Assembly: GCA_946612185.1 (NCBI GenBank) | Contig: CAMOEP010000168.1 | Coordinates: 1 to 5,779 of the forward strand | Source of the DNA: an uncultured Ruminococcus sp. | Lineage (GTDB): Bacteria > Bacillota > Clostridia > Oscillospirales > Ruminococcaceae | Direction: 5' to 3' | Length of the DNA stretch: 5,779 nucleotides | Shown here: piece by piece, positions 1 to 5,779 of the stretch | How the letters are laid out: each line of letters starts with the position of its first letter | Position numbering within the stretch: position 1 is the stretch's first letter | Notes under the pieces: generated by a model | Told to the model about the DNA's origin: nothing | Databases searched by the model: none | What the model saw: only the letters and a program-made list of their open reading frames with translations | Made by a program: the position numbers and the translations under genes

Positions 1-52
1 TGCGTAGAAATTCTGCTCAAAAATCTGCGCATTATTATAGTGTCAACACGCC

Positions 53-1015
53 CTACTTGGTATTGTGAATGTCCCACCGGAATGTGGCTGCAAGCTTGGA
101 AGCCTTGGTAGTATCAAGCATATTGTTGTACTCCAGCTTAGTAAGGTCAAGATAACGGTAGTTGGTCTTTTCCTCCTTGCTTGTGCCGCCAAACAGTCCC
201 TTTATCTTGGAAGATATAGAGCCGCTGGGAGTTTTTTGAAGAACTGCACCTAAGTGGTGCTTCTCACGCATGAAGCTTATGATATCAGCCGCAGTCGTAA
301 GCTGTTTGTCGCCTATATTATATGTTCCGGCATACTTCATATCATCTGCATTCAGTACGAAGCAGAGTATAAAATCGACCAGATTATGAACGCAGCACAG
401 TTGAAAACCGTACTGACCCTTTCCGTAAACGAACTTTCCGCCGTCCCGTGGGTCTGTTATCTTTGCCATAAGGTTCTCGGTATAATTAAGGGTATACACC
501 GGCGCATACCTTACGATACAGCCCATAACATCGGTATGATGCTTCAGTTCAGTGACAAAAGCCTTCTCGGACTCATACTTCATGATAGAGTAATTAGTCT
601 TAGTTTTGATGTCGTCCTCCTCACGGATAGGTTCACGAGTATTGGGGAAATCGTACACCTGATCGGTACTGAGGAGTACTGCCTTCTTGACATTTTCAGT
701 CAGGGCATAACGGTAGATGAACTTATCCACCTGCTTGGATTCTGTGATCTGAGCCTCTGTAATGATAGGGTCAAGGTCATTATCCACTGTGCAGGCTGCA
801 TGAATAAACACATCTATCTTATTGTTTTCAAATAACTCACTGAGGGTAGCCTTATCTGTCGGCTGACACTGCACGAAAGTGTAGCGCAGTTTACCCTCGT
901 TATAATCGGAAGGTTCTCTGTCCACAGCAATGACTGTACACCCTTTTTTCAGGAGTCCGGAACAGATATATCTGCCGATAATGCCGCATCCGCCAGTAAC
1001 AAGAACAGTCTGCAT
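53..1015 (-). CDS. NAD-dependent epimerase/dehydratase, extended SDR family
   Basis: This 320-residue protein is a complete extended short-chain dehydrogenase/reductase, the family of nucleotide-sugar epimerases, dehydratases and reductases. Seen in the sequence: the N-terminal Rossmann nucleotide-binding motif TGGCGIIG at residues 7-14, an acidic residue at the end of strand 2 (D32, in AVDRE) that favours NAD over NADP, the HAA segment at 72-74, the LLSTDQVY strand with catalytic Ser/Thr at 116-117, and the catalytic pair Y142-x3-K146 (YSIMK). The C-terminal third, which would bind the substrate, is divergent, so I cannot name the sugar nucleotide. The start is supported by a strong AAAGGAGGG ribosome site (1024-1032) 8 bases upstream and by a promoter at 1057-1085. 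It has its own promoter and lies 160 bases beyond the binding-protein gene, so a shared pathway is not implied. No neighbouring glycan genes are visible. Fold and cofactor class are confident; the reaction is unknown. Confidence 0.9.
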   Translation of the reverse strand: MQTVLVTGGCGIIGRYICSGLLKKGCTVIAVDREPSDYNEGKLRYTFVQCQPTDKATLSELFENNKIDVFIHAACTVDNDLDPIITEAQITESKQVDKFIYRYALTENVKKAVLLSTDQVYDFPNTREPIREEDDIKTKTNYSIMKYESEKAFVTELKHHTDVMGCIVRYAPVYTLNYTENLMAKITDPRDGGKFVYGKGQYGFQLCCVHNLVDFILCFVLNADDMKYAGTYNIGDKQLTTAADIISFMREKHHLGAVLQKTPSGSISSKIKGLFGGTSKEEKTNYRYLDLTKLEYNNMLDTTKASKLAATFRWDIHNTK

Positions 1016-1056
1016 AAATCATACCCTCCTTTCTATCAACTTGCTTCCGTAAGATA

Positions 1057-1085
1057 ATTATATCATATTCCAGAACGATTTGCAA
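1057..1085 (-). promoter_or_regulatory. Extended -10 promoter of the epimerase gene
   Basis: Reading the minus strand, TTGCAA (1080-1085, four of six matches to the -35 consensus) is followed after 17 bases by a perfect TATAAT (1057-1062). The bases just before it read TGA, giving the TGn extension that compensates for a weak -35. Transcription would begin near 1050, leaving a leader of about 35 bases that contains the ribosome site. It implies that the epimerase gene can be transcribed separately from the lipoprotein gene upstream. Confidence 0.75.
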
Positions 1086-1175
1086 TAGTTTTTGTGGACG
1101 TTAGCAAAAATTAACTGATATCAAAAGGCGATATAACTTATATATTAACATATTCAGCTATATTACGTCATTTTT

Positions 1176-2591
1176 TTACTGCACTGTATTCGCAACGGGG
1201 TTAGAGTTTACCTCCTCCAGATAGGTATCCAGAGTAGCAGAGATAGCGTCGTAAGTCTCATTCCAGGGAGTACCTCTTGAAGCTGCTCTGAGCTGGTTAT
1301 CCAGAAGGTCAGCGCAGTCAGTGGATACACCGGTAGACAGATCGTAAGCCGGGTTCTCGTCAGCAAGGCGCTGCATCTCGTCCTTCATTGCAATCATTTC
1401 ATCAGTCCAGCCGTAGTCATCAAGGAACTGCTGGTCAGCAACTTCCTTAGTGCCTTCGTCCATAATAGCAAATCTCTTGCAGTCAAGGAACTTCGCCACG
1501 CCCTCAGGGTTCTGACCGCCCTTGACCATAGTGTAGGCTTCCATACCTACGGGGATATAGTACTCATCAGCCTCAGGATCTTTGGGCATAGGAACGAAGA
1601 ATGCGTCCTCACCGAACTGACCCTTCCAGTCCTCAGGCTTGGTGTAGAAAGTATACAGACCAACAGGGTAGAACAGCACCTTGCCTTCACCGACGAACTC
1701 AGGGTGAGCAGTCCAGCCGTAGTCACCCACGCCGATAGCGATGCAGCCTGTTGTATTCAGTTCATACAGCCAGTTCTGCACTCTCTCGAAAGCGGGCTTG
1801 CCGATATTGCTTACCAGTTTGCCGTCCTCGATAGTAACAGCAGGGCAGCCTGTAGTTTCCATAAGGGCAAACTCGAACCACCAGCCGTCGATACCATAGT
1901 GCTGTTTATCAACATCAACGAAACTCTGGAGCATATCCTGGAAAGCGTTCCAATCCCACTCGCCGTCCTCATAAAGTTCAGCCGGGTCAGTCAGACCTGC
2001 TTCCTGGATAGTCTTTCTGTTGTAAACGCAGGCAACCTTATCTCCTGTAGACTGTGTAACTACGCAGTAATGCTTGCCGTCCCAGATAAGCTGGTCGTTT
2101 ACTTCCTTAACGTCCTCCCAGAGTGGTGACTCGAAGTCGATATAATCGTCAACGGGGGTAAACATACCTCTTACAGCACCCTTTGGGAAAGCGTCCATAT
2201 CGCCTGCGTAGAAGAAGTCGATACCCTCGCCGCTGTTGATAGACTCAGCCAGCTTTTCGTATCTTGCGCTCCAGTCAACAGCGTGATACTCGATAACGCC
2301 GCCGTACTTTTCCTCAAATGCTACCAGTTCGGTAGGCTTATTTTTACCAGAAGCATCGGGGTTGATATCCCAGTTAGCCATCCATTTAATAGTCTTGTTC
2401 TCCAGTTCACCTGTGAGAAGTTCAGAGTTATTTACACGGTCGCTGACAGTATTTCTGACCTCAGAATCTACATCAACATTGGCGTACTCATTTTCACTTG
2501 AGGAGGAGTTGGAAGCACCTCCGCATGAAGCCAGAGCCAAAGCTGAAACGGACAGAAGCAGCGCAGAAATGAAAGCTTTAGTCTTGAACAT
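1176..2591 (-). CDS. ABC transporter solute-binding lipoprotein (family 1, sugar-type)
   Basis: This 471-residue protein looks like an extracellular family 1 solute-binding protein, which captures a ligand, typically an oligosaccharide, outside the cell and hands it to an ABC importer. It begins with a lipoprotein signal peptide: basic start (K3, K5), a hydrophobic core at about 6-21, and the lipobox LASC with the lipidated cysteine at C23. A Ser/Asn-rich tether follows (26-34), then a mature domain from about residue 65. That domain has the typical aromatic- and acid-rich composition, with segments such as IKWMANWD (68-75) and a GEWDWNAFQDML stretch commonly seen in clostridial sugar-binding proteins. 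The ribosome site AAGGAGT (2599-2605) fixes the start. No permease or ATPase gene lies beside it: metabolic genes are upstream and an epimerase is downstream, so the cognate membrane parts must be elsewhere. Ligand is unknown; a sugar is inferred from family only. No convincing intrinsic terminator follows the stop. Confidence 0.88.
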   Translation of the reverse strand: MFKTKAFISALLLSVSALALASCGGASNSSSSENEYANVDVDSEVRNTVSDRVNNSELLTGELENKTIKWMANWDINPDASGKNKPTELVAFEEKYGGVIEYHAVDWSARYEKLAESINSGEGIDFFYAGDMDAFPKGAVRGMFTPVDDYIDFESPLWEDVKEVNDQLIWDGKHYCVVTQSTGDKVACVYNRKTIQEAGLTDPAELYEDGEWDWNAFQDMLQSFVDVDKQHYGIDGWWFEFALMETTGCPAVTIEDGKLVSNIGKPAFERVQNWLYELNTTGCIAIGVGDYGWTAHPEFVGEGKVLFYPVGLYTFYTKPEDWKGQFGEDAFFVPMPKDPEADEYYIPVGMEAYTMVKGGQNPEGVAKFLDCKRFAIMDEGTKEVADQQFLDDYGWTDEMIAMKDEMQRLADENPAYDLSTGVSTDCADLLDNQLRAASRGTPWNETYDAISATLDTYLEEVNSNPVANTVQ

Positions 2592-2615
2592 TTTCGTAAC
2601 TCCTTATATATTATT

Positions 2616-2643
2616 TACTGCTAACAAAGAGGACGCAGCAGTA
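2616..2643 (-). promoter_or_regulatory. Hairpin in the 5' leader of the lipoprotein mRNA
   Basis: The leader between the predicted start of transcription (near 2657) and the ribosome site contains a perfect 7-bp inverted repeat, TACTGCT (minus 2643-2637) with AGCAGTA (minus 2622-2616), and a 14-base loop. It ends about 10 bases before the AAGGAGT ribosome site and lacks a following U-run, so it is not a terminator. It might stabilise the mRNA or bind a regulator; it matches no riboswitch class I recognise. A stem this short in AT-rich DNA could be chance. Confidence 0.4.
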
Positions 2644-2663
2644 TTAATTTGTACATTTTCTTT

Positions 2664-2693
2664 ATTATAACATTTTTCAAGGCTTGGTGTCAA
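2664..2693 (-). promoter_or_regulatory. Consensus housekeeping promoter of the lipoprotein gene
   Basis: On the minus strand a perfect -35 box TTGACA (2688-2693) and a perfect -10 box TATAAT (2664-2669) are separated by 18 bases. Transcription would begin near 2657, giving a leader of about 65 bases before the ATG at 2591. A full match to both hexamers suggests strong, possibly regulated expression by the main vegetative sigma factor. I saw no clear catabolite-repression (cre) site around it. Confidence 0.88.
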
Positions 2694-2757
2694 TGTTCAA
2701 ATTTCATATAAATATAGCACAATAATTGTAACATTGCAATAGTATTTTAAGCTTATT

Positions 2758-2803
2758 AAAGCAGCACCGCACAAAGCCACAAAAGGTCTTTATGCGGTGC
2801 TGC
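2758..2803 (-). terminator. Intrinsic terminator of the metF operon
   Basis: Five bases after the stop codon of the activation-protein gene, the minus strand forms a perfect 11-bp stem (2793-2803 with 2761-2771). It extends through a G-U pair and four more pairs (2788-2792 with 2772-2776) to 16 bp around an 11-base loop. The following T-run is short (TTT, then AATAAG), so release efficiency is uncertain, but size, GC-rich base and position fit an operon-end terminator. The next gene has its own strong promoter immediately beyond. Confidence 0.8.
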
Positions 2804-2808
2804 ATCAG

Positions 2809-3483
2809 TCACTTTTTTCCACAGCCGCCATTATGACGGAACTGGCATCTGTCTGCCATATTACAGCTTGCACAGCCTGACTTTCCTTCCAGGTGGAGAG
2901 GCTGGTCGGATATGCCGATTATAGCCGTCACGGACTTCGAGGGGATAAGCAGGCAGCTTTCCGTGACCGTCAGACCGATACGTCGCTGAGCGTTTAGCAT
3001 AGCAAGAAGCGGTTTCTGGACAGTTATGGGCAGATCGCCGTAACCTGGGCTGAATCGCCATGTACGGTAGGGAGCGCTTACCGTGGAGAATATCTCCTCC
3101 TCCGCCTTGTTACAGACCTGCTCGATAGCGGCGCTGCAAAGGCAGTCTACTGCCAGTGCCTCCGCCATATCCCGTACTTCCGCCTGACGTATCAGCTTAT
3201 CCGCCTCGCCGGAAACCGTAGCAGCGAATGTGACTGCTCGTGTGCAGCCCTGCAAATGACGGCGGATATCCTCCCCCGTCAGCGGAACAGTCATTCCGGA
3301 AAGCCACACGCCCTCGTCAGTGAATTCCACCGCAGCTTCACGGTAGACGTAATTCGGGCGGAGTTTTTTCCTCACTTCCTCCTCGCACCTGTCAAGTATC
3401 CCTGAGATATTTTCGTCCGGCGAACCCTTTACGCCCATATACCTTGCCGCCTCGGATTTGGATATGGGACATAGGGAGATCAT
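2809..3483 (-). CDS. Stand-alone vitamin B12-dependent methionine synthase activation protein
   Basis: This 224-residue protein resembles the C-terminal activation domain of cobalamin-dependent methionine synthase (MetH), which binds S-adenosylmethionine and enables reductive remethylation of enzyme whose cob(I)alamin has oxidised. Here it is a separate polypeptide, as in many Clostridia whose MetH lacks that domain. Seen: an R-x2-PGYGDLP motif (R143, P146-P152), corresponding to the RxxxGYPACP SAM-binding loop of E. coli MetH, and ESCLLIPSKSVTAIIGIS (175-192), corresponding to its Pro-x2-SVSG segment. A helical region at 100-131 precedes them. The last 21 residues add four cysteines, C204-x2-C207-x5-C213-x7-C221, absent from the E. 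coli domain and able in principle to bind a metal or Fe-S cluster. The gene starts inside the metF stop (ATGA overlap, 3480-3483), indicating translational coupling; its own ribosome site (GGGGA, 11 bases upstream) is weak. The assignment is strong from motifs and context; the role of the tail is unknown. Confidence 0.85.
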   Translation of the reverse strand: MISLCPISKSEAARYMGVKGSPDENISGILDRCEEEVRKKLRPNYVYREAAVEFTDEGVWLSGMTVPLTGEDIRRHLQGCTRAVTFAATVSGEADKLIRQAEVRDMAEALAVDCLCSAAIEQVCNKAEEEIFSTVSAPYRTWRFSPGYGDLPITVQKPLLAMLNAQRRIGLTVTESCLLIPSKSVTAIIGISDQPLHLEGKSGCASCNMADRCQFRHNGGCGKK

Positions 3484-4340
3484 GCGTTGATTATCCCCTG
3501 AACAGCCTCGCTGATTTTCCGGGCGACGTAGGGGTTATTCATGGTGTACAGGTGGATTCCGTCAACTCCGCTTGCAACCAGGTCAACTATCTGGTTGATA
3601 GCGTAAGCGATACCGGCATCCCGGAGGGCTTCGGGGTTATGCTCATAGCGCTGCATGATCTTTACGAATTTTCTGGGCAGACTTGCGCCGCAGGTAGTGA
3701 CCATGCGCTCGATCTGGTTCTTGTTGACTACCGGCATTATACCCGCCTCCACCGGAACGCTGATACCAGCATTCCTTGCCTTGTCAATGAAGCTGTAAAA
3801 GCAGTCGTTATCGAAGAAAAGCTGGGAAATAAGGTGGTCAGCACCAGCGTCAACCTTTATTTTCAGGTTAGCGATATCCTCGTCGATAGAGTCGCAGTCC
3901 GGGTGGCACTCAGGGTAGCAAGCGCCGGCGATGTCGAAATTGCCCTGTGACTTTATAAATGTAATAAGGTCGCTTGCGTGGGCGAACTCTTTTTTCGGCG
4001 GAATATCGGGATTTATGTCACCTCTCAGGGCGAGAACGTTCTCGATGCCGTTTGCTTTCATCTGGTCAAGAACAGCGCTGATCTCCTGCTTGTCGTAGTT
4101 GATGCAAGGCAGGTGGAGAACCGGAGTAACGCCGGATTCCCTTATCTTATTGGCAACGTTGATAGCATGGGAATTGTTGCTGCTTCCGCCAGCGCCGAAA
4201 GTAACGCTGATGAAGTCGGGGTGCAGATCATGGAGTTCATCAAGGGTCTGGTATATGACCTCCACGGGACTTGTTTTCTTAGGCGGAAAAACCTCAAAGG
4301 AAAAGACGGTTTTCTTATCAAAATACTCTCTAACTTTCAT
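3480..4340 (-). CDS. metF: 5,10-methylenetetrahydrofolate reductase
   Basis: MetF is a cytoplasmic flavoprotein (FAD) that reduces 5,10-methylenetetrahydrofolate to 5-methyltetrahydrofolate, the methyl donor for methionine synthesis. The 286 residues cover a single TIM-barrel catalytic domain, close to the roughly 296 residues of E. coli MetF and without the C-terminal regulatory domain of eukaryotic enzymes. Family motifs in order: FEVFPPK (15-21) with the catalytic glutamate E16, SVTFGAGGSS (45-54), HLPC (76-79; the E. coli enzyme has HLTC), LALRGD (103-108) with the flavin-contacting Asp108, the YPECHPD segment (142-148), SQLFFD (172-177) with the folate-binding Gln173, and GIMPV further on. 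The ribosome site GGGAGG (4347-4352) lies 6 bases before the ATG. The gene overlaps the methionine synthase activation gene by 4 bases, so the two form an operon for methyl-group supply. No clear promoter or SAM-responsive riboswitch fits in the 70-base gap upstream, which contains a terminator hairpin. Confidence 0.95.
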   Translation of the reverse strand: MKVREYFDKKTVFSFEVFPPKKTSPVEVIYQTLDELHDLHPDFISVTFGAGGSSNNSHAINVANKIRESGVTPVLHLPCINYDKQEISAVLDQMKANGIENVLALRGDINPDIPPKKEFAHASDLITFIKSQGNFDIAGACYPECHPDCDSIDEDIANLKIKVDAGADHLISQLFFDNDCFYSFIDKARNAGISVPVEAGIMPVVNKNQIERMVTTCGASLPRKFVKIMQRYEHNPEALRDAGIAYAINQIVDLVASGVDGIHLYTMNNPYVARKISEAVQGIINA

Positions 4341-4375
4341 AGTAAACCTCCCGAAATAGTAAGATTTTTGGCTTT

Positions 4376-4405
4376 AAAACAGTCCTCACGGTTCTCCGTG
4401 AGGAC
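4376..4405 (-). terminator. Hairpin terminator between ung and metF
   Basis: Five bases after the ung stop, the minus strand has a perfect 10-bp stem (GTCCTCACGG at 4396-4405 paired with CCGTGAGGAC at 4382-4391), a four-base AGAA loop, and then TGTTTT. This is a good intrinsic terminator, though the T-run is short and interrupted by a G. Because no obvious promoter lies between it and metF, metF may depend partly on read-through or on a promoter within ung. Confidence 0.8.
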
Positions 4406-4410
4406 AACGA

Positions 4411-5082
4411 TCAATCAATAGACCAATCTATCACACCCAGTCCCCTGTCATTGAGGAACTGGTTTGCTTGTGAGAAATGGCGGCAGCCGAAGAAGCCGTT
4501 GTACGCCGAAAGCGGACTTGGGTGAGCTGCACGGAGAATAAGGTGGTTCGGATTGGTGATGAACTGGGCTTTCTGCTTGGCATCGCCGCCCCAAAGCATG
4601 AACACCATCGGCTTTTCACGCTCGTTCAGCACCCTGATAACATCGGTAGTAAACTGCTCCCAGCCGATACCGTGGTGACTCCTTGCCTGGTTCGCCCGGA
4701 CTGTGAGTACGCTGTTCAGGAGGAGTACGCCCTCCTGCGCCCACTTGGTAAGTTCCCCGTGTTTTCCAAGATTATCAATGCCCACGTCGTCCCGGATCTC
4801 CTTGAAGATATTCACCAGCGACGGCGGCGGAGCGATGCCCTTCTTCACGGAGAAACTCAGACCGTGTGCCTGACCCTCGCCGTGGTAAGGGTCTTGCCCG
4901 ATAATAACGCATCTCACATCGCTGTAGGACGTAAGCTTCATAGCGTTGTATATGTCGTACATACCGGGAAATATCCGCTGTGTGCGGTACTCCTGGATAA
5001 GGGTCTTGCGAAGCTGAAGGTAGTAGTCCTTCACGAATTCGTCCTTCAGTATCTCGTCCCACTCGTTGCCAAAGTTGACCAT
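4411..5082 (-). CDS. ung: Uracil-DNA glycosylase, family 1
   Basis: Ung removes uracil from DNA, arising from cytosine deamination or dUTP incorporation, by cleaving the N-glycosidic bond; this is the first step of base excision repair. All family 1 signatures are present at the same numbers as in the E. coli enzyme: the water-activating motif GQDPYH (62-67) with catalytic Asp64, uracil-stacking Phe77, the PPPSLVNIF loop (85-93), the uracil-specifying Asn123 in LLLNSVLTV, and the HPSPLSA DNA-intercalation loop (187-193) with catalytic His187. At 223 residues it has full normal length. The ribosome site GAGGTGA (5086-5092) supports the ATG at 5082. It follows the membrane-protein gene by 44 bases, probably sharing its promoter, although a hairpin in the gap may reduce read-through. 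It ends at a hairpin terminator. Confidence 0.97.
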   Translation of the reverse strand: MVNFGNEWDEILKDEFVKDYYLQLRKTLIQEYRTQRIFPGMYDIYNAMKLTSYSDVRCVIIGQDPYHGEGQAHGLSFSVKKGIAPPPSLVNIFKEIRDDVGIDNLGKHGELTKWAQEGVLLLNSVLTVRANQARSHHGIGWEQFTTDVIRVLNEREKPMVFMLWGGDAKQKAQFITNPNHLILRAAHPSPLSAYNGFFGCRHFSQANQFLNDRGLGVIDWSID

Positions 5083-5098
5083 AATTCACCTCATAACC

Positions 5099-5122
5099 AA
5101 AACGGGCGACCGCAGCCACCCG
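5099..5122 (-). terminator. GC-rich hairpin with TTTT, weak terminator or attenuator before ung
   Basis: Beginning four bases after the stop codon of the upstream gene, the minus strand forms an 8-bp stem (CGGGTGGC with GTCGCCCG, two G-U pairs) around a TGCG loop, followed directly by TTTT and then GG. The structure resembles a partial intrinsic terminator. The T-run is too short for confident full termination, so it may only lower ung expression relative to the first gene. It ends about 7 bases before the ung ribosome site. Confidence 0.5.
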
Positions 5123-5126
5123 CTTG

Positions 5127-5663
5127 TCATTCGTTATTGTAAACCGTTCTGTCGTACATTTTGAATTTGACCAGAACGCCACGCCTGTAAGTAAGCGACC
5201 CCTGCTCGTCGAAAGGAATCTTCTCATAAGCTTCCGGGGAACAGGTAATTTTGAGATGCTGACCCTTACGAGTCTCGAAAATCAGTTCATAGTAAGCGTC
5301 GATAAGCCGCTGACTGCCGTCACGCTCAATGATCCGCAGGCGGTCATCGGATTTCCGGATAAGGGTAGCCATTTCCACGATAGGCTCGCCGGTTTTCTTA
5401 GGAGCGGAGTACTGCGGTTCGCTGTACTGCTGCTGATCCGGCTGGTCGTGGGACATTTGCTGAGGCTGCTGACGGGAAGGTGCATCAGGTGAACGGTAAG
5501 CAGCAGTCTGCCGTCTTTGCTGAGGAAAATTCTTGTCCTCCTCGAAGAAAAGGTTCAGGAACTTCATAACCGGGCTTTTTCCACGGAACAGCAAAATAAC
5601 CAGAATTAGTATAATAACAATAGCGCCAAGCATTATCAAGAGATTTTTTAGTGGTTCGCCCAT
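5127..5663 (-). CDS. Single-pass membrane protein with DUF2500-like C-terminal domain
   Basis: This 178-residue protein has one hydrophobic helix near its N-terminus (about 8-26, rich in Ile/Leu/Val), a basic stretch after it, and a low-complexity Gln/Pro-rich linker (about 46-90, roughly a quarter Gln). A compact C-terminal domain spans about 95-170. That domain resembles DUF2500: a strand beginning near ATLIRK (99-104), then YYELIFE (124-130), a short polar turn, and an ending like GSLTYRRGVLVKFKM (155-169), matching the family's YYVTF...G.LTFQGTRFLGF pattern. This is remembered resemblance, not a search result. DUF2500 has no known function that I can state. An in-frame ATG at 5702 would add 13 residues, but the ATG at 5663 is preferred: it has a ribosome site 6 bases away, and the promoter's predicted transcription start (near 5698) lies downstream of the longer start. 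Which side of the membrane the domain faces is uncertain. Confidence 0.75.
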   Translation of the reverse strand: MGEPLKNLLIMLGAIVIILILVILLFRGKSPVMKFLNLFFEEDKNFPQQRRQTAAYRSPDAPSRQQPQQMSHDQPDQQQYSEPQYSAPKKTGEPIVEMATLIRKSDDRLRIIERDGSQRLIDAYYELIFETRKGQHLKITCSPEAYEKIPFDEQGSLTYRRGVLVKFKMYDRTVYNNE

Positions 5664-5669
5664 AATACG

Positions 5670-5677
5670 TCCTTTCT
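5670..5677 (-). promoter_or_regulatory. Ribosome binding site that decides the start at 5663
   Basis: AGAAAGGA on the minus strand sits 6 bases before the ATG at 5663. The alternative in-frame ATG at 5702 overlaps the promoter region and lacks a comparable site, so this element identifies the real start of the membrane-protein gene. Confidence 0.8.
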
Positions 5678-5704
5678 TGGCTTGCACCAGATAGATATAC
5701 ACTT

Positions 5705-5733
5705 ATTATATAATATTTCTGAATTTTTTTCAA
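5705..5733 (-). promoter_or_regulatory. Housekeeping promoter of the membrane protein-ung unit
   Basis: On the minus strand TTGAAA (5728-5733, five of six matches to the -35 consensus) is followed by an ideal 17-base spacer and a perfect TATAAT (5705-5710). Transcription would begin around 5698, giving a leader of about 35 bases. It probably also serves ung, 44 bases beyond the first gene. Confidence 0.85.
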
Positions 5734-5779
5734 GATATAATTGATAATTTTCTGCGAATATTGTATAATTATATTGAAA

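Noticed and set aside
1..31. Inverted repeat TGCGTAGA / TCTGCGCA at the window edge, beyond the epimerase stop
   Set aside because: On the minus strand the stem contains an A-C mismatch and a 15-base loop, and the sequence that would show a T-run is outside the window, so a terminator cannot be supported.
35..46. Adjacent TTGACA and TATAAT-like hexamers on the minus strand after the epimerase gene
   Set aside because: The two hexamers are nearly contiguous, not 16-18 bases apart, and no -10 box lies at the right distance from TTGACA.
254..835. Plus-strand open frame of 193 codons inside the epimerase gene
   Set aside because: It is antisense to a clear SDR gene, and its translation shows no family motif.
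1086..1175. AT-rich gap after the lipoprotein gene, with a short ATATC/GATAT inverted repeat
   Set aside because: The stem is only 5 bp of mostly A-T pairs, so I do not call it a terminator.
3444..3950. Plus-strand open frame of 168 codons across metF and the activator start
   Set aside because: It is antisense to two well-supported genes and has no recognisable motif.
4477..5142. Plus-strand open frame of 221 codons across ung
   Set aside because: It lies antisense to ung, whose catalytic motifs are all intact; the frame has no recognisable domain and looks like a by-product of codon use on the other strand.
5136..5165. Possible ung promoter in the end of the upstream gene (TTCAAA, 18 bases, TACAAT)
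   Set aside because: The -35 matches only four of six positions, and the site lies inside coding sequence; too weak to list.
5664..5702. 13-residue N-terminal extension of the membrane protein, starting at the ATG at 5702
   Set aside because: The predicted transcription start lies downstream of that ATG, and the ribosome site fits the ATG at 5663.

Overview
The window holds six protein-coding genes, all on the minus strand, with short intergenic gaps (longest 217 bases) carrying recognisable promoters and hairpins. The AT-rich promoters, strong GGAGG-type ribosome sites, mid-GC coding sequence, a lipoprotein sugar-type binding protein and a free-standing methionine synthase activation protein next to metF suggest a Gram-positive anaerobe of the Clostridia, most like Ruminococcus or a relative. 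The genus is inferred from general resemblance, not demonstrated.

In transcription order (right to left): a near-consensus promoter (5705-5733) drives a small single-pass membrane protein with a DUF2500-like C-terminal domain (5127-5663). Forty-four bases later, after a GC-rich hairpin, comes ung, uracil-DNA glycosylase (4411-5082), which ends at a perfect 10-bp hairpin. metF (3480-4340) and a stand-alone vitamin B12-dependent methionine synthase activation protein (2809-3483) follow, overlapping by 4 bases, and end at a long hairpin terminator (2761-2803). The next unit has a perfect TTGACA/TATAAT promoter and encodes a solute-binding lipoprotein of an ABC importer (1176-2591) with no permease genes beside it. 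The last gene (53-1015), an NAD-dependent epimerase/dehydratase of the extended SDR family, has its own extended -10 promoter.

Only metF and its neighbour form a clear functional pair: MetF makes 5-methyltetrahydrofolate, the methyl donor for cobalamin-dependent methionine synthase, and the partner would reductively reactivate that enzyme. The remaining genes look like independent housekeeping or nutrient-uptake units. I see no tRNA, rRNA, CRISPR array, mobile element or phage gene. The window looks like ordinary chromosome, and I found no convincing undescribed system; the points most worth checking are the Cys-rich tail of the activation protein, the orphan binding protein and the hairpins between genes.
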